Of a stretch of 64,000 nucleotides of DNA, positions 54,842-63,658 are shown one piece after another. The notes below the pieces were generated by a model, which was given only the letters and a program-made list of their open reading frames with translations, searched no databases and was not told the DNA's origin. Position numbers and translations under genes: made by a program. Positions within the stretch are counted from its first letter, which is position 1. Each line of letters starts with the position of its first letter. This stretch comes from Polynucleobacter sp. (GTDB taxonomy: Bacteria; Pseudomonadota; Gammaproteobacteria; Burkholderiales; Burkholderiaceae): the NCBI RefSeq assembly GCF_030693775.1, contig NZ_JAUXZY010000004.1, forward strand, positions 496,001 through 560,000, given 5' to 3'.

Positions 54842-55357
54842 TTATTTCAATTTACCACTTTGCACAAAACGCAGTACATTCTGATCGCGTCCAATCAGAA
54901 GCAGGCGATCATCATCGCGTACTAAGCGTTGATAGTCATTGAGCTGATATAAAAACGCACTTTCCAGTTCCATGCGATCGGCTGAACAGGCCATGCGGGT
55001 GCTGGCAATTTTGTCAATGCTGATGCCGCGCGGTTCTTCTGTTATCTGCGCTGTAAAACGATTGCACCCAGAAAAACCGCTCACCGAATTTGTGCGGGCA
55101 TCGAATTGAATCGCAATTGCTGGCATAGCCCCGTCTGAGGGGAGGGGGCGTGGTCGAATTTCACCTTTGCTATTAGGCGCCAAACTCCAGCGCTCCAGAA
55201 CCCATGCGCCACTCAGTTCGATTGCCGGCGGACTGGTTCTGGCATTGCAGGGCGGCAATACTTGGGCGCAAGCAACCAGGAGGCCGAGGATCCCAAGCGT
55301 TGAAAAACGGGCTAAGCGTGAATAATGTAAATTCCGTATTTGTGCCATTATTTTCAT
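54842..55357 (-). CDS. META domain lipoprotein (HslJ-like)
   Basis: About 171 residues; lipobox LVAC in ILGLLVACAQVLPP. One META domain: LSGAWVLERWSLAPN, then SVSGFSGCNRFTAQI and STRMACSADRMELESAFLYQ. HslJ-like META proteins sit in the envelope and are linked to heat or novobiocin stress. ATG 55357 and ATG 55348 are both possible starts. Confidence 0.82.
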   Translation of the reverse strand: MKIMAQIRNLHYSRLARFSTLGILGLLVACAQVLPPCNARTSPPAIELSGAWVLERWSLAPNSKGEIRPRPLPSDGAMPAIAIQFDARTNSVSGFSGCNRFTAQITEEPRGISIDKIASTRMACSADRMELESAFLYQLNDYQRLVRDDDRLLLIGRDQNVLRFVQSGKLK

Positions 55358-55561
55358 TTAACCCATTGTTTTTATTGATATTTTATGCAATTTACTGCTG
55401 CGCTTGCTTTACTTCACATGCTAAGGGTGGATCAAGGCCCGCTTTTCGTCTAGAATATATGGTTTCCTGCTGATCATTGTGTCAGTAAGAGTTCACGATT
55501 TAGCACTGATTTCATTGGGTTGTATTCAACCTGTTTTAACTACCGATTTTAAGGAATAAGT

Positions 55562-55807
55562 ATGGTCGTCATTCGACTGGCACGCGGCGGTTCAAAAAAA
55601 CGCCCTTTTTATAGCATTGTTGCAACCGATAAGCGCAACCGTCGCGACTCCAATTTTATTGAGCGCATTGGTTATTTCAACCCATCTGCTGCCGAGTCAG
55701 AGCAAGCAATGCGGGTTGCACAAGATCGCTTGACCTATTGGACTGGCGTCGGTGCACAAATTTCACCCACCGTGAAACGCTTGATTAAAGATCATCCTGC
55801 TGCCTAA
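55562..55807 (+). CDS. rpsP: 30S ribosomal protein S16
   Basis: 81 residues. [20 protein letters not shown] is the family start, and [17 protein letters not shown] is diagnostic. AAGGAATA box before ATG. First gene of the rpsP-rimM-trmD-rplS operon. Confidence 0.97.
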   Translation: MVVIRLARGGSKKRPFYSIVATDKRNRRDSNFIERIGYFNPSAAESEQAMRVAQDRLTYWTGVGAQISPTVKRLIKDHPAA

Positions 55808-55842
55808 ACTGCTGCCTATATTGCGTTAAGGCAGTTTTTTAC
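55806..55842 (+). terminator. Attenuator-like hairpin between rpsP and rimM
   Basis: Stem AAACTGC (55806-55812) with GCAGTTT (55831-55837) followed by more T, or an alternative CTGCC/GGCAG stem. Placed inside the operon, it may lower rimM-trmD expression relative to S16. Confidence 0.6.
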
Positions 55843-55872
55843 ATCACGTTGTTTTTTAAGGGAGGGTGTTGA

Positions 55873-56421
55873 ATGAATTCAGCTCTCCCGCAAGACTTAG
55901 TCGAACTCGGTCTCATCCAAGATGCGCAAGGCCTGCGGGGCCAGATTAAGGTTAGACCCTTTTCATCTGATCCTGTAGCGCTGCTATCTACTAAATTCAT
56001 CTGGCTTTCCCTCTTAAGTCCGCAGCTTAGCCGTGGCGCTCGCATTCCCGAAGCGCCAAGGCAGTATGCAGTGAATAGCGCCAAGCTCCACAGCGGGTTT
56101 GTGGTGATGGGGCTCGAGGGCATTGTTGATCGTGATCAGGCCTTGGCCGTTAAAGGAGCCAGGCTTTTGCTAAGTCGCGCCGCATTTCCGCAAGCAGAAT
56201 CGAGTTCGTACTATTGGGTTGATTTGGTGGGTTGTGAGGTCATTGGCCACGGGCAATTGCCACTGGGGCTTGTCACTGAAATAACCGAGAATGGCGCGCA
56301 TGCCATCATGACAGTGCAGGGTAGTGACCGTATTCATTTAATTCCCTTTGTTCCTGAGATTGTTCAGGATGTAAATTTGACTCAAAAACAAATAACTGTT
56401 CTCTGGGATGCTGAATGGTGA
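55873..56421 (+). CDS. rimM: Ribosome maturation factor RimM
   Basis: 182 residues: N-terminal beta-barrel (LVELGLIQDAQGLRGQIKVR) and PRC C-terminus from about residue 110 (SYYWVDLVGCEVIG, LIPFVPEIVQDVNL). Helps 30S assembly around S19. Confidence 0.93.
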   Translation: MNSALPQDLVELGLIQDAQGLRGQIKVRPFSSDPVALLSTKFIWLSLLSPQLSRGARIPEAPRQYAVNSAKLHSGFVVMGLEGIVDRDQALAVKGARLLLSRAAFPQAESSSYYWVDLVGCEVIGHGQLPLGLVTEITENGAHAIMTVQGSDRIHLIPFVPEIVQDVNLTQKQITVLWDAEW

Positions 56422-56443
56422 TGTATTTTTTTTTGGACCACCT

Positions 56444-57193
56444 GTGCGCTTTGACGTTGTAAGCCTTTTTCCGGAAATGTTCTCTGCTCTAACGGAGTGG
56501 GGCGTCACTGGCCGAGCTTATCAGCGTAAGCTCACTTCCTTGCGCCTGTGGAATCCTCGGGACTATGCCCATGACCCCCGCAAAACCGTTGATGACCGTG
56601 CTTACGGCGGCGGCCCTGGGATGGTCATGCTGGCAAAGCCCCTTGAAGATACGGTAGAGGCCATCAAAGCCGAACACCAATCGAGCGGTGTCCAATCCGG
56701 CCCGATTTGCTTGCTCGCACCCCAAGGTGAGCATTTTTCCCAGAAGATAGCGAAAGATATACTCAGTTACGGTAATTTAACCTTAATTTGCGGTAGATAC
56801 GAGGCAGTTGATCAGCGTTTTGTTGATCGCCAGGTTGATTTGCAGCTCTCGATCGGGGATTTTGTGGTTTCTGGTGGTGAATTGCCAGCGATGACCATGA
56901 TGGATGCGGTTATTCGGCTGATTCCAGGGGTGCTCGGGGATGAGGACTCTGCAGCCCAGGACAGCTTTATTAATGGCCTTTTGGACCATCCGCACTACAC
57001 CCGCCCAGAAATTTATGCGGAAATACCAGTGCCGGACGTGCTTTTAGGCGGACATCACGCTAAAATAATGGATTGGCGTCGGCAAGAGTCGTTAAAGCTG
57101 ACATCAAGATTGCGCCCAGACCTCATTGAGGATGCGCGCAAGAATGGGTTGCTTAGTAAAGAAGATGAACGTTTTTTATTGTTGTTGAAATAA
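56444..57193 (+). CDS. trmD: tRNA (guanine-37-N1)-methyltransferase
   Basis: 249 residues from GTG 56444, giving the conserved start (M)RFDVVSLFPEMFSALTEWGV. ATG 56408 would add 12 residues that lie within and just after rimM. SPOUT knot: LICGRYEAVDQRFVDRQVD and LSIGDFVVSGGELPAMTMMD. Methylates G37 to keep reading frame. Confidence 0.95.
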   Translation: MRFDVVSLFPEMFSALTEWGVTGRAYQRKLTSLRLWNPRDYAHDPRKTVDDRAYGGGPGMVMLAKPLEDTVEAIKAEHQSSGVQSGPICLLAPQGEHFSQKIAKDILSYGNLTLICGRYEAVDQRFVDRQVDLQLSIGDFVVSGGELPAMTMMDAVIRLIPGVLGDEDSAAQDSFINGLLDHPHYTRPEIYAEIPVPDVLLGGHHAKIMDWRRQESLKLTSRLRPDLIEDARKNGLLSKEDERFLLLLK

Positions 57194-57295
57194 AAAATAC
57201 TTCTGAACTAAACAAAATGAAATAACTGCATCCTCTGTCTGGTCCGATTGCCTTGGCAACGGGATAAACGCTGACATGATGTTTAAGGATAAAAA

Positions 57296-57691
57296 ATGAA
57301 TTTGATTGAAAAAATTGAGCAAGAAGAAATTGCTCGTCTCACCGCCAACAAAACGATTCCAAGTTTTGCTCCTGGCGATACCGTGATTGTGGGTGTGAAT
57401 GTGGTTGAAGGCACACGTAAGCGGACCCAGGCATTCGAAGGCGTCGTGATTGCCAAACGCAATCGCGGATTGAACTCCAGTTTCATCGTGCGTAAGATTT
57501 CTTCTGGTGAGGGCGTAGAGCGTACCTTCCAAACTTACTCACCATTAATTGCCAGCATTGAAGTGAAGCGTCGCGGCGATGTGCGTCGCGCCAAACTTTA
57601 CTACTTGCGTGATCGTTCAGGTAAGTCAGCGCGTATTAAAGAAAAGTTGCAAGCGCGCGTTAAGCCTAGCGCTCAGGCTGCTGCAGAGTAA
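57296..57691 (+). CDS. rplS: 50S ribosomal protein L19
   Basis: 131 residues. [20 protein letters not shown] and [20 protein letters not shown] (with I for V at the first position) are the L19 signatures; C-terminal tail rich in Lys/Ala. Located 102 bases after trmD; end of the operon. Confidence 0.97.
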   Translation: MNLIEKIEQEEIARLTANKTIPSFAPGDTVIVGVNVVEGTRKRTQAFEGVVIAKRNRGLNSSFIVRKISSGEGVERTFQTYSPLIASIEVKRRGDVRRAKLYYLRDRSGKSARIKEKLQARVKPSAQAAAE

Positions 57692-57710
57692 GCGGTTTTC
57701 TGCATTGAAG

Positions 57711-57738
57711 AAAAGGCGGCCTTGGTCGCCTTTTTTCT
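57711..57738 (+). terminator. Terminator of the rpsP-rplS operon
   Basis: Stem AAAAGGCG/CGCCTTTT with an 8-base loop GCCTTGGT and a run of six T. Clear intrinsic terminator. Confidence 0.88.
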
Positions 57739-57775
57739 TAAGCGTAGCACCCTTCTTAATCGCCTAAAATAAACC

Positions 57776-58486
57776 ATGCCCTCTGCTATTGCATCGCCAT
57801 CTCGCTTTGATCCTAAAATCGTGCCCATTGAGCGTTGTTGTGATGCGGATCCGCGCATTGCGGAGAGTGCCTTGTTAGTCGATGCCTTGCGTAAGCGTTT
57901 TTTGCAAACCCTGGACTGGACTCCTGAAATCACCGATGAAAATCGCTATGCCTTGGCTGCGGACATTATTAGCGCCCGATCGGCCAAAGGCATGACAACC
58001 GATGCGGCAGTATTGGTGCCGGTTTTGAAAAAGCCAGAGGGTTTATCCATTTTGCTAACCCAGCGCACCGACCATTTGCATGACCATGCTGGCCAAATTA
58101 GCTTTCCGGGTGGCCGCATGGACGCTGGGGATATTGATTTGAGGGCGACTGCGCTGCGCGAAAGCCAAGAAGAAATCGGCCTTGAATCCGAGCGTGTTGA
58201 GATCATCGGCAGCTTGCCGGAGTATTTGACAGTCTCGGGATATCGCGTCACGCCGGTGGTTGCTTTGGTCGATCCGCAGCCCCACTATCCGGTCGATGCG
58301 TTTGAGGTTGCCGATGTCTTTGACGTCCCCATGGCGTTTTTAATGGACCCTGCCAATCATCAAGTTCGGGTTTGGAACAATGGTGAGGAGCGCCGCCGAT
58401 TCTATGCCATGCCCTACCAGGATCGATTTATTTGGGGCGCTACAGCTGGCATGCTCAGAAACCTATATCATTTCTTAAAATTATGA
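57776..58486 (+). CDS. CoA pyrophosphatase, Nudix family
   Basis: 236 residues. Nudix box FPGGRMDAGDIDLRATALRE followed by SQEEIGL, with an Asp where many have Glu after the five-residue gap, as in NudL/CoaA-type hydrolases; LLTQRTDHLHDHAGQISFPG is the CoA-specific motif before it. Cleaves CoA to phosphopantetheine and ADP. The stop overlaps the next start (ATGA). Confidence 0.9.
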   Translation: MPSAIASPSRFDPKIVPIERCCDADPRIAESALLVDALRKRFLQTLDWTPEITDENRYALAADIISARSAKGMTTDAAVLVPVLKKPEGLSILLTQRTDHLHDHAGQISFPGGRMDAGDIDLRATALRESQEEIGLESERVEIIGSLPEYLTVSGYRVTPVVALVDPQPHYPVDAFEVADVFDVPMAFLMDPANHQVRVWNNGEERRRFYAMPYQDRFIWGATAGMLRNLYHFLKL

Positions 58487-59442
58487 GTTTTTTATCTATA
58501 CTCCTCGCCCTGATTGCCGAACAATATCGGCCAGTGACTGCCAGCCATTGGGTTCGGCGGATGAGTTCCGGCTGGCTCGATTGGGTTGCCAAGGAGTTTG
58601 GTGCTAAGCGTGAGCAAGGGGCATCTCCAGTAGGCGCGCGCATGGCTTGCTTGATTGCCTTCATATTGCCCACCTTAATTATTTTTGTATTGCATGTGGC
58701 ATTCATGCTGACCTACCCCATTTTGGCATTCGTACTGAATGTAATCATCGTCTACCTCTTCTTTGGCTTTCGTCAATTTAGCCATTCGTTTACTGCAGTA
58801 CACATTGCGATTCAAAACCATGACTTGCCAGCCGCTCGGGAGGCTTTGGCACAGTGGTATGGGCCAGAGCTTGACACTAGCCAGTTGAGCGAGGTTGAGG
58901 TGATTTCCTTTGCGTTGGAAAAAGCCATTATTGGCGCCCATCGCCACGTGCTTGGCGTGCTCTTCTGGTTCTTGGTACCGATCGGCCCTGCTGGAGTGGT
59001 GCTGTATCGTTTTGCGGATACTGCATCGCAACGCTGGACGCAGATGGGTGACTTTCATTTGAGTCAGGCGGCTCGTCATTTCTTTTATGTCTTGGATTGG
59101 GTTCCTGCGCGCATGACGGCGATGACCTTTGCCATTGTGGGTAATTTTGAGGGCGCAGTGTACTCTTGGCGCTACCTCACACAAAAGTGGAGTGATTCGT
59201 TAAACGGAGTGATCCTCGCAGCCGGAAGCGGCGCACTGGGCGTGCGCTTAGGTGAGCCATTGAGCGAGCCAGACAGTGATGAAGCCCTGCGCATGGCGGA
59301 GGCAGGCGAATCGGCAGTCTATGAGATAGGGCTAGAGCCAAGTGAGCGTTCAATGCGCTCTGCCATTGGCTTAGTATGGCGCACCGTTATTTTTTGCATG
59401 ATTTTGTTGGCGATGTTGACCATCGCTCTTTGGCTTGGGTAA
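58483..59442 (+). CDS. CobD/CbiB family membrane protein
   Basis: About 319 residues with several membrane helices (LIAFILPTLIIFVLHVAFML; AFVLNVIIVYLFFGFRQFSH; a late VWRTVIFCMILLAML). The CobD/CbiB signature is partial: FALEKAIIGAHRHVLGVLFW and DWVPARMTAMTFAIVG. No other cobalamin genes are nearby, so this may be the AmpE-like branch and not a cobinamide synthase. It overlaps rsgA tail to tail by 56 bases. Confidence 0.82.
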   Translation: MSFLSILLALIAEQYRPVTASHWVRRMSSGWLDWVAKEFGAKREQGASPVGARMACLIAFILPTLIIFVLHVAFMLTYPILAFVLNVIIVYLFFGFRQFSHSFTAVHIAIQNHDLPAAREALAQWYGPELDTSQLSEVEVISFALEKAIIGAHRHVLGVLFWFLVPIGPAGVVLYRFADTASQRWTQMGDFHLSQAARHFFYVLDWVPARMTAMTFAIVGNFEGAVYSWRYLTQKWSDSLNGVILAAGSGALGVRLGEPLSEPDSDEALRMAEAGESAVYEIGLEPSERSMRSAIGLVWRTVIFCMILLAMLTIALWLG

Positions 59443-60385
59443 TTCCTTGGAGCTGCGCATCAGCAGTCTTGGAATCCGAGCGCAGCTGACGAAATAAATT
59501 GAGCCGTTCGGCGGTAATCTGGTTTTGGTCAACCGCATCCCGAATCGCGCAGTCAGGCTCAGTCAAGTGCGCACAGTTATGAAAGCGGCATTGACCTAAT
59601 ACGCTTTTAAATTCACGAAACGCATGTTGTAGCTCACTCACCGACAGGTGGGCTAAGCCAAACTCCTGAAAGCCGGGTGAGTCAATCAGCGCTCCCAATC
59701 GACCTTGCTGATCGCGTCCCCAGTCTGGTAAATCGTAGTAACGGCATGCCGTGGTGGTGTGCTTTCCGGTATCGAGCCGAACCGAATACTCTTGCGTGAC
59801 TGCGGCTGCATCAGGTACCCAGGCATTCAGTAAAGTAGATTTGCCCATACCGGACTGACCAACCAAAGCCGATACCTTACCGCATAGGGCGGACTGCATC
59901 GATGCCATCGATGCGGGATCAAATTTAGCTGAGACCTCGGTTACCGGGTATCCCATGCGCGCATAGGGCGCAACGAGCTTGCGCGCGATGGGTAGACTCT
60001 CCTGCAGATCGCATTTATTGAGAATGATGTGTAGCCCAATGTCGTGGGCTTCAGCAGCAACCACTGCACGGCCAAGCAGGTCTGGCGAGAATGCGGGTTG
60101 GGTTGCCAGTACCACTAAGATTTGATCGACGTTGGATGCAATTAATTTGCTCTTAAAGGCATCCGAACGGTAGAGCAGATTGCGCCGCTCTTCAATTTGA
60201 ATGATGCGCGCCTGATCGGGCGAGGTGCTTTCCAAAAGCAAATAGTCGCCGACCGCACCAACGTGCTGCTTCGCTGGAGTACTGACCTGAATGAAAGGTC
60301 CGCCATGCGAGCCGTCGGCTGCTATTCGTTCGGCGAGGTAATGCCGGCCATAGGAGGCGATGAGAAGGGCGCGAAACTGCTCCAT
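59387..60385 (-). CDS. rsgA: Small-subunit GTPase RsgA
   Basis: 332 residues: OB fold, then a circularly permuted GTPase with NKCDL before the P-loop GQSGMGKSTLLNAW and DSPGF; zinc site in LGQCRFHNCAHLTEPDCAIR. Checks late 30S maturation. The last 18 residues are encoded opposite the end of the CobD-like gene. Confidence 0.94.
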   Translation of the reverse strand: MEQFRALLIASYGRHYLAERIAADGSHGGPFIQVSTPAKQHVGAVGDYLLLESTSPDQARIIQIEERRNLLYRSDAFKSKLIASNVDQILVVLATQPAFSPDLLGRAVVAAEAHDIGLHIILNKCDLQESLPIARKLVAPYARMGYPVTEVSAKFDPASMASMQSALCGKVSALVGQSGMGKSTLLNAWVPDAAAVTQEYSVRLDTGKHTTTACRYYDLPDWGRDQQGRLGALIDSPGFQEFGLAHLSVSELQHAFREFKSVLGQCRFHNCAHLTEPDCAIRDAVDQNQITAERLNLFRQLRSDSKTADAQLQGITQAKERWSTSPTKSCKK

Positions 60386-60394
60386 GCAATCCGT

Positions 60395-61651
60395 TTAGGT
60401 TTGATTTAAGCGCTGCAGGTTCGCAATACGCAGCGGTGCAGGCGGATGCGAACTGTAGAACGCGGTATAAACCGGATCGGGGGTAAGGGTCGATGCGTTA
60501 TCTTGGTAGAGCTTGACGAGGGCCGAGATTAAATCGCTCGCCGATGCCTTCTCTGCGGCAAAGCCATCAGCTTCGTATTCGTGCTTGCGTGAGGCAAGGC
60601 TACTGAGGGGTGTAAAGAAAAAACCAAACACCGGCGAAACCAGCATAAAGAGCGCTAACGCTAAACCGCCGTTGTATCCCTCTAAGCTCGGCGTCACACC
60701 TAAATCAATGTAAAACCAGGCTTGGGTGCTGATCCAACCCAGAAGGGCGAGCATCACAAAGCTCATCGCAAACGAAACCAATAAACGCTTGCGAATGTGA
60801 TTGCGTTTGTAGTGACCCAGTTCGTGTGCCAAAACAGCCTCGACTTCACCTGGACTTAGCTTCTCAATCAGGGTATCAAAAAAGACAATCCGCTTGGCTT
60901 TGCCGATGCCAGTGAAGTAGGCGTTACCATGGGCGCTGCGTTTGCTGCCATCCATCACAAATAAGCCTTGGCTAGCAAAATCACAGCGCTTCAGTAGGCC
61001 CTCAATTTGGGTTTTCAGCGGACCCTCTTCCAGGGCTTTAAATTTATTAAACAAGGGTGCAATAAACGTAGGAAAGAGCCACAGAAGTAAGGCATTAAAT
61101 ACAGTCCATACCACCCAAGCCCATAGCCACCAGAGGCCGCCCGCACTTGCCATTAGGCTTAGTACAACCCAGAGCAGAGGCAAGCCTAGGGCCGCGCCAA
61201 GCGCAACGCCCTTAACCATATCCAATACAAATAGTTTTGGGGTCATGCGATTAAATCCATATGCTGCTTCAATCCCGAACTGCTTATGCCAGGTAAAGGG
61301 CAGATCCAAAATCCCGGAAATCAAAAAGATCGAGCAAAGCAAGGCCATTTGTTGGGCAATGCCGTTGCCCATGAGATCGGTTAGTGCTTGATTGAGATAC
61401 TCTAGGCCACACAGTAAGGTAAAGCCGATGAGCACAACCGCGCTGAAGGCGTTTTCAAGTAAGCCTAGTTTTAGTTTGGCAATGGTGTAGTCGGCAGCCT
61501 TTTGGTGCTCGCTCAAAGTGATGCTCTGCGCAAACTCTGCCGGCACCGTCTCACGGTGGGCGGCAACATGGCGGATTTGCCGCTGGGCAAGCCAGTGACG
61601 TACGCCAAAACTCAAAATAAAAAACAATACAAAAGTGGTTGTAAATAGCAT
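60395..61651 (-). CDS. M48 family metallopeptidase (Ste24/CAAX protease-like)
   Basis: 418 residues with an N-terminal multi-helix membrane domain, the zinc site AVLAHELGHYKRNHIRKR, and the third ligand in RKHEYEADGFAAEKASA. Integral-membrane protease for quality control or chain trimming; CAAX prenylation itself is not expected in bacteria. Sits 9 bases upstream of rsgA. Confidence 0.92.
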   Translation of the reverse strand: MLFTTTFVLFFILSFGVRHWLAQRQIRHVAAHRETVPAEFAQSITLSEHQKAADYTIAKLKLGLLENAFSAVVLIGFTLLCGLEYLNQALTDLMGNGIAQQMALLCSIFLISGILDLPFTWHKQFGIEAAYGFNRMTPKLFVLDMVKGVALGAALGLPLLWVVLSLMASAGGLWWLWAWVVWTVFNALLLWLFPTFIAPLFNKFKALEEGPLKTQIEGLLKRCDFASQGLFVMDGSKRSAHGNAYFTGIGKAKRIVFFDTLIEKLSPGEVEAVLAHELGHYKRNHIRKRLLVSFAMSFVMLALLGWISTQAWFYIDLGVTPSLEGYNGGLALALFMLVSPVFGFFFTPLSSLASRKHEYEADGFAAEKASASDLISALVKLYQDNASTLTPDPVYTAFYSSHPPAPLRIANLQRLNQT

Positions 61652-61753
61652 CGTTCGATTGTAATTTATATAAAACCCGGTCGTGAGTTTGAGCTAAACT
61701 CAGACCTTAAAGCCCATAGAGGCATGCATTACAGCCGTATTTTGACTATATGA

Positions 61754-62140
61754 ATGGAGACCATGAAAAATACAATCGACATCAAGTTCTTGGAAAACTT
61801 TTCAGCCGCATGGAATGCGCATGACATTGACGCATTGATGTCATTTATGACGGATGACTGTATTTTTGAAACGGCTGCAGGAGGCCACGCTTACGGCAAT
61901 CGATTTACCGGTCATGAGCAGGTCAGAAAAGCCTTTGAATCAGCCTGGATTCAGTTTCCGGATGCGCAATGGCTTGACGCAAATCATTATGTCTTCGGAG
62001 ACAATGGCATATCGGAATGGCGTTTTTGCGGCACCGATCTGAAGGGGGTGAAGCTTGAGGCAAATGGTGTTGATGTCTTTACCTTTAAGGATGGCAAAAT
62101 TTTCAAAAAGAATGTCTTTCGCAAGCAAGTAGTTTCTTAA
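61754..62140 (+). CDS. SnoaL-like/NTF2-fold protein
   Basis: 128 residues, one NTF2-type cone: FLENFSAAWNAHDIDALMSF, then ETAAGGHAYGNRFTGHEQVR and EWRFCGTDLKGVKLEANGVD. Such proteins are small isomerases, cyclases or hydratases, or binding proteins. ATG 61754 or 61763 can start; the latter has GGAG only 3 bases ahead. Just 11 bases before the FAD oxidase, so likely works with it. Confidence 0.82.
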   Translation: METMKNTIDIKFLENFSAAWNAHDIDALMSFMTDDCIFETAAGGHAYGNRFTGHEQVRKAFESAWIQFPDAQWLDANHYVFGDNGISEWRFCGTDLKGVKLEANGVDVFTFKDGKIFKKNVFRKQVVS

Positions 62141-62151
62141 CTGATTTAGCT

Positions 62152-63570
62152 ATGGACAAACACGTCAGTCCCCAAAAAAGAGAATACGATCCGAGGTATG
62201 ACCCCCTGACGGGCGAGTCGATTGGTAGGAATACGGCATATTCGCCAACATACTGGGTTGCGACAGCCGGTGAGCCGCCCGCAGATGATGGCCCTGTTTT
62301 GACTGACATGGAGGCCGATGTCGTCATTGTTGGTTCAGGGGCGACCGGACTATCGACTGCACTTTATTTAGCAAAAGAACATGGCATTAAGGCAGTGATC
62401 TTAGAGGCGAATCAAGTGGCCTGGGGCTGCTCCAGTCGAAATGGAGGGCAAGGCCAAAATGCCAGTGGTCGTTTAAGTCGTTCCCAGTGGATTCAGCGAT
62501 GGGGTATGGATACAGCCAAGCGTTTGGATGCGGAAATACGACTCGGCTTTGAGAATTTCAGAGGGCTAACGCAAGAGCTTGATTGTGAGGCAACCGATAC
62601 TGGACATCTTTATGTCGCTCATCGTCCGGAAAAAATGGATTACTTGAGGAAAGAAGCTGAGGTTCGCCGCACTATTTTTGGATACGATAACGCAATCCTC
62701 TCTCCTGAAGAAATCAAAGAGCGCTATTGCGATGATCATGATGCGCATGGAGCTCTACTCGAAAAAGAGGGTGTGGGCATTCATCCTCTGAAGTTTAATT
62801 TTGGTTTAATGCGCCAGGCGCGTGCTTTGGGCGTGCGTATTCATACCTCTTCTCCGGTATTGCGATCCGAGACCCAAAATGGAATGAATATCCTGCATAC
62901 CCCTGGGGGCATAGTGCGTGCAAAGCGGGTGGCTTTTTGTACGGGGGGATATATTGAGCAAAAAGTAGAGCCCACCCTCAAAAACAAAATTCTTCCCATC
63001 TTGTCTAATTCCGTCGTAACAAGGCCGCTTAGCCCAGACGAAATTGAAGCGGCTGGCTTTAAATCCAATATTTTTATTACCGACACGCGCACCTTGCGTT
63101 TTTATTACCGCCTGTTAAAGGATAATCGCCTCCAAATCGGAAGTCGAAGTGCTGTAAGCGGTCGCGATGCCGAAGGCCCATCCCATTTGAAGTTATTAAC
63201 CGACGGCATTGCTCGCAAGTTTCCTGCTATTGCCAGCATTCCGATTGATTACTCCTGGTGGGGATGGGTCGATGTTAGTCACGACATGATGCCGCGGATT
63301 GTAAGACCCGATCCTGATCGAGCGGTATGGTACGCCCTCGGATATGGCGGCAATGGGGTGTCTTTTTCAACTTGGGCAGGGAAGCGATTAGCTGAGCGGA
63401 TTGCCGGCAAAGATGCTGGAAACCCAGTATTTAATTTACCCATTTATTCAACTCCGCTTGAGTATCCCAATTTGTTTGGTGTCATTAAATCTGCTTTGTT
63501 GGCGCCGTTTAGGCGCATAGGCCAGCATATTTTGTATAAGTGGTATTGGTTGCGGGATGAAAAAATCTAA
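62152..63570 (+). CDS. FAD-dependent amine oxidase (DAO family, PuuB-like)
   Basis: 472 residues. Dinucleotide motif DVVIVGSGATGLSTALYLAK and the flavin-contact segment WGCSSRNGGQGQNASGR, typical of gamma-glutamylputrescine oxidases; the C-terminal YALGYGGNGVSFSTWAGKRL closes the FAD site. Oxidises an amine, perhaps a polyamine derivative. The substrate is inferred. Confidence 0.88.
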   Translation: MDKHVSPQKREYDPRYDPLTGESIGRNTAYSPTYWVATAGEPPADDGPVLTDMEADVVIVGSGATGLSTALYLAKEHGIKAVILEANQVAWGCSSRNGGQGQNASGRLSRSQWIQRWGMDTAKRLDAEIRLGFENFRGLTQELDCEATDTGHLYVAHRPEKMDYLRKEAEVRRTIFGYDNAILSPEEIKERYCDDHDAHGALLEKEGVGIHPLKFNFGLMRQARALGVRIHTSSPVLRSETQNGMNILHTPGGIVRAKRVAFCTGGYIEQKVEPTLKNKILPILSNSVVTRPLSPDEIEAAGFKSNIFITDTRTLRFYYRLLKDNRLQIGSRSAVSGRDAEGPSHLKLLTDGIARKFPAIASIPIDYSWWGWVDVSHDMMPRIVRPDPDRAVWYALGYGGNGVSFSTWAGKRLAERIAGKDAGNPVFNLPIYSTPLEYPNLFGVIKSALLAPFRRIGQHILYKWYWLRDEKI

Positions 63571-63658
63571 TTGCGGATGATGGCTGAAAGTGGGCATCAT
63601 CGCTGTTCAGGTTTATGTAGTATGAGTAGTTTTTATTAATCTAAATAGAGAGAATATT

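Noticed and set aside
60942..61391. 149-aa frame on the plus strand
   Set aside because: Opposite the M48 peptidase; composition (Ser/Pro/Lys) is typical of a shadow frame.
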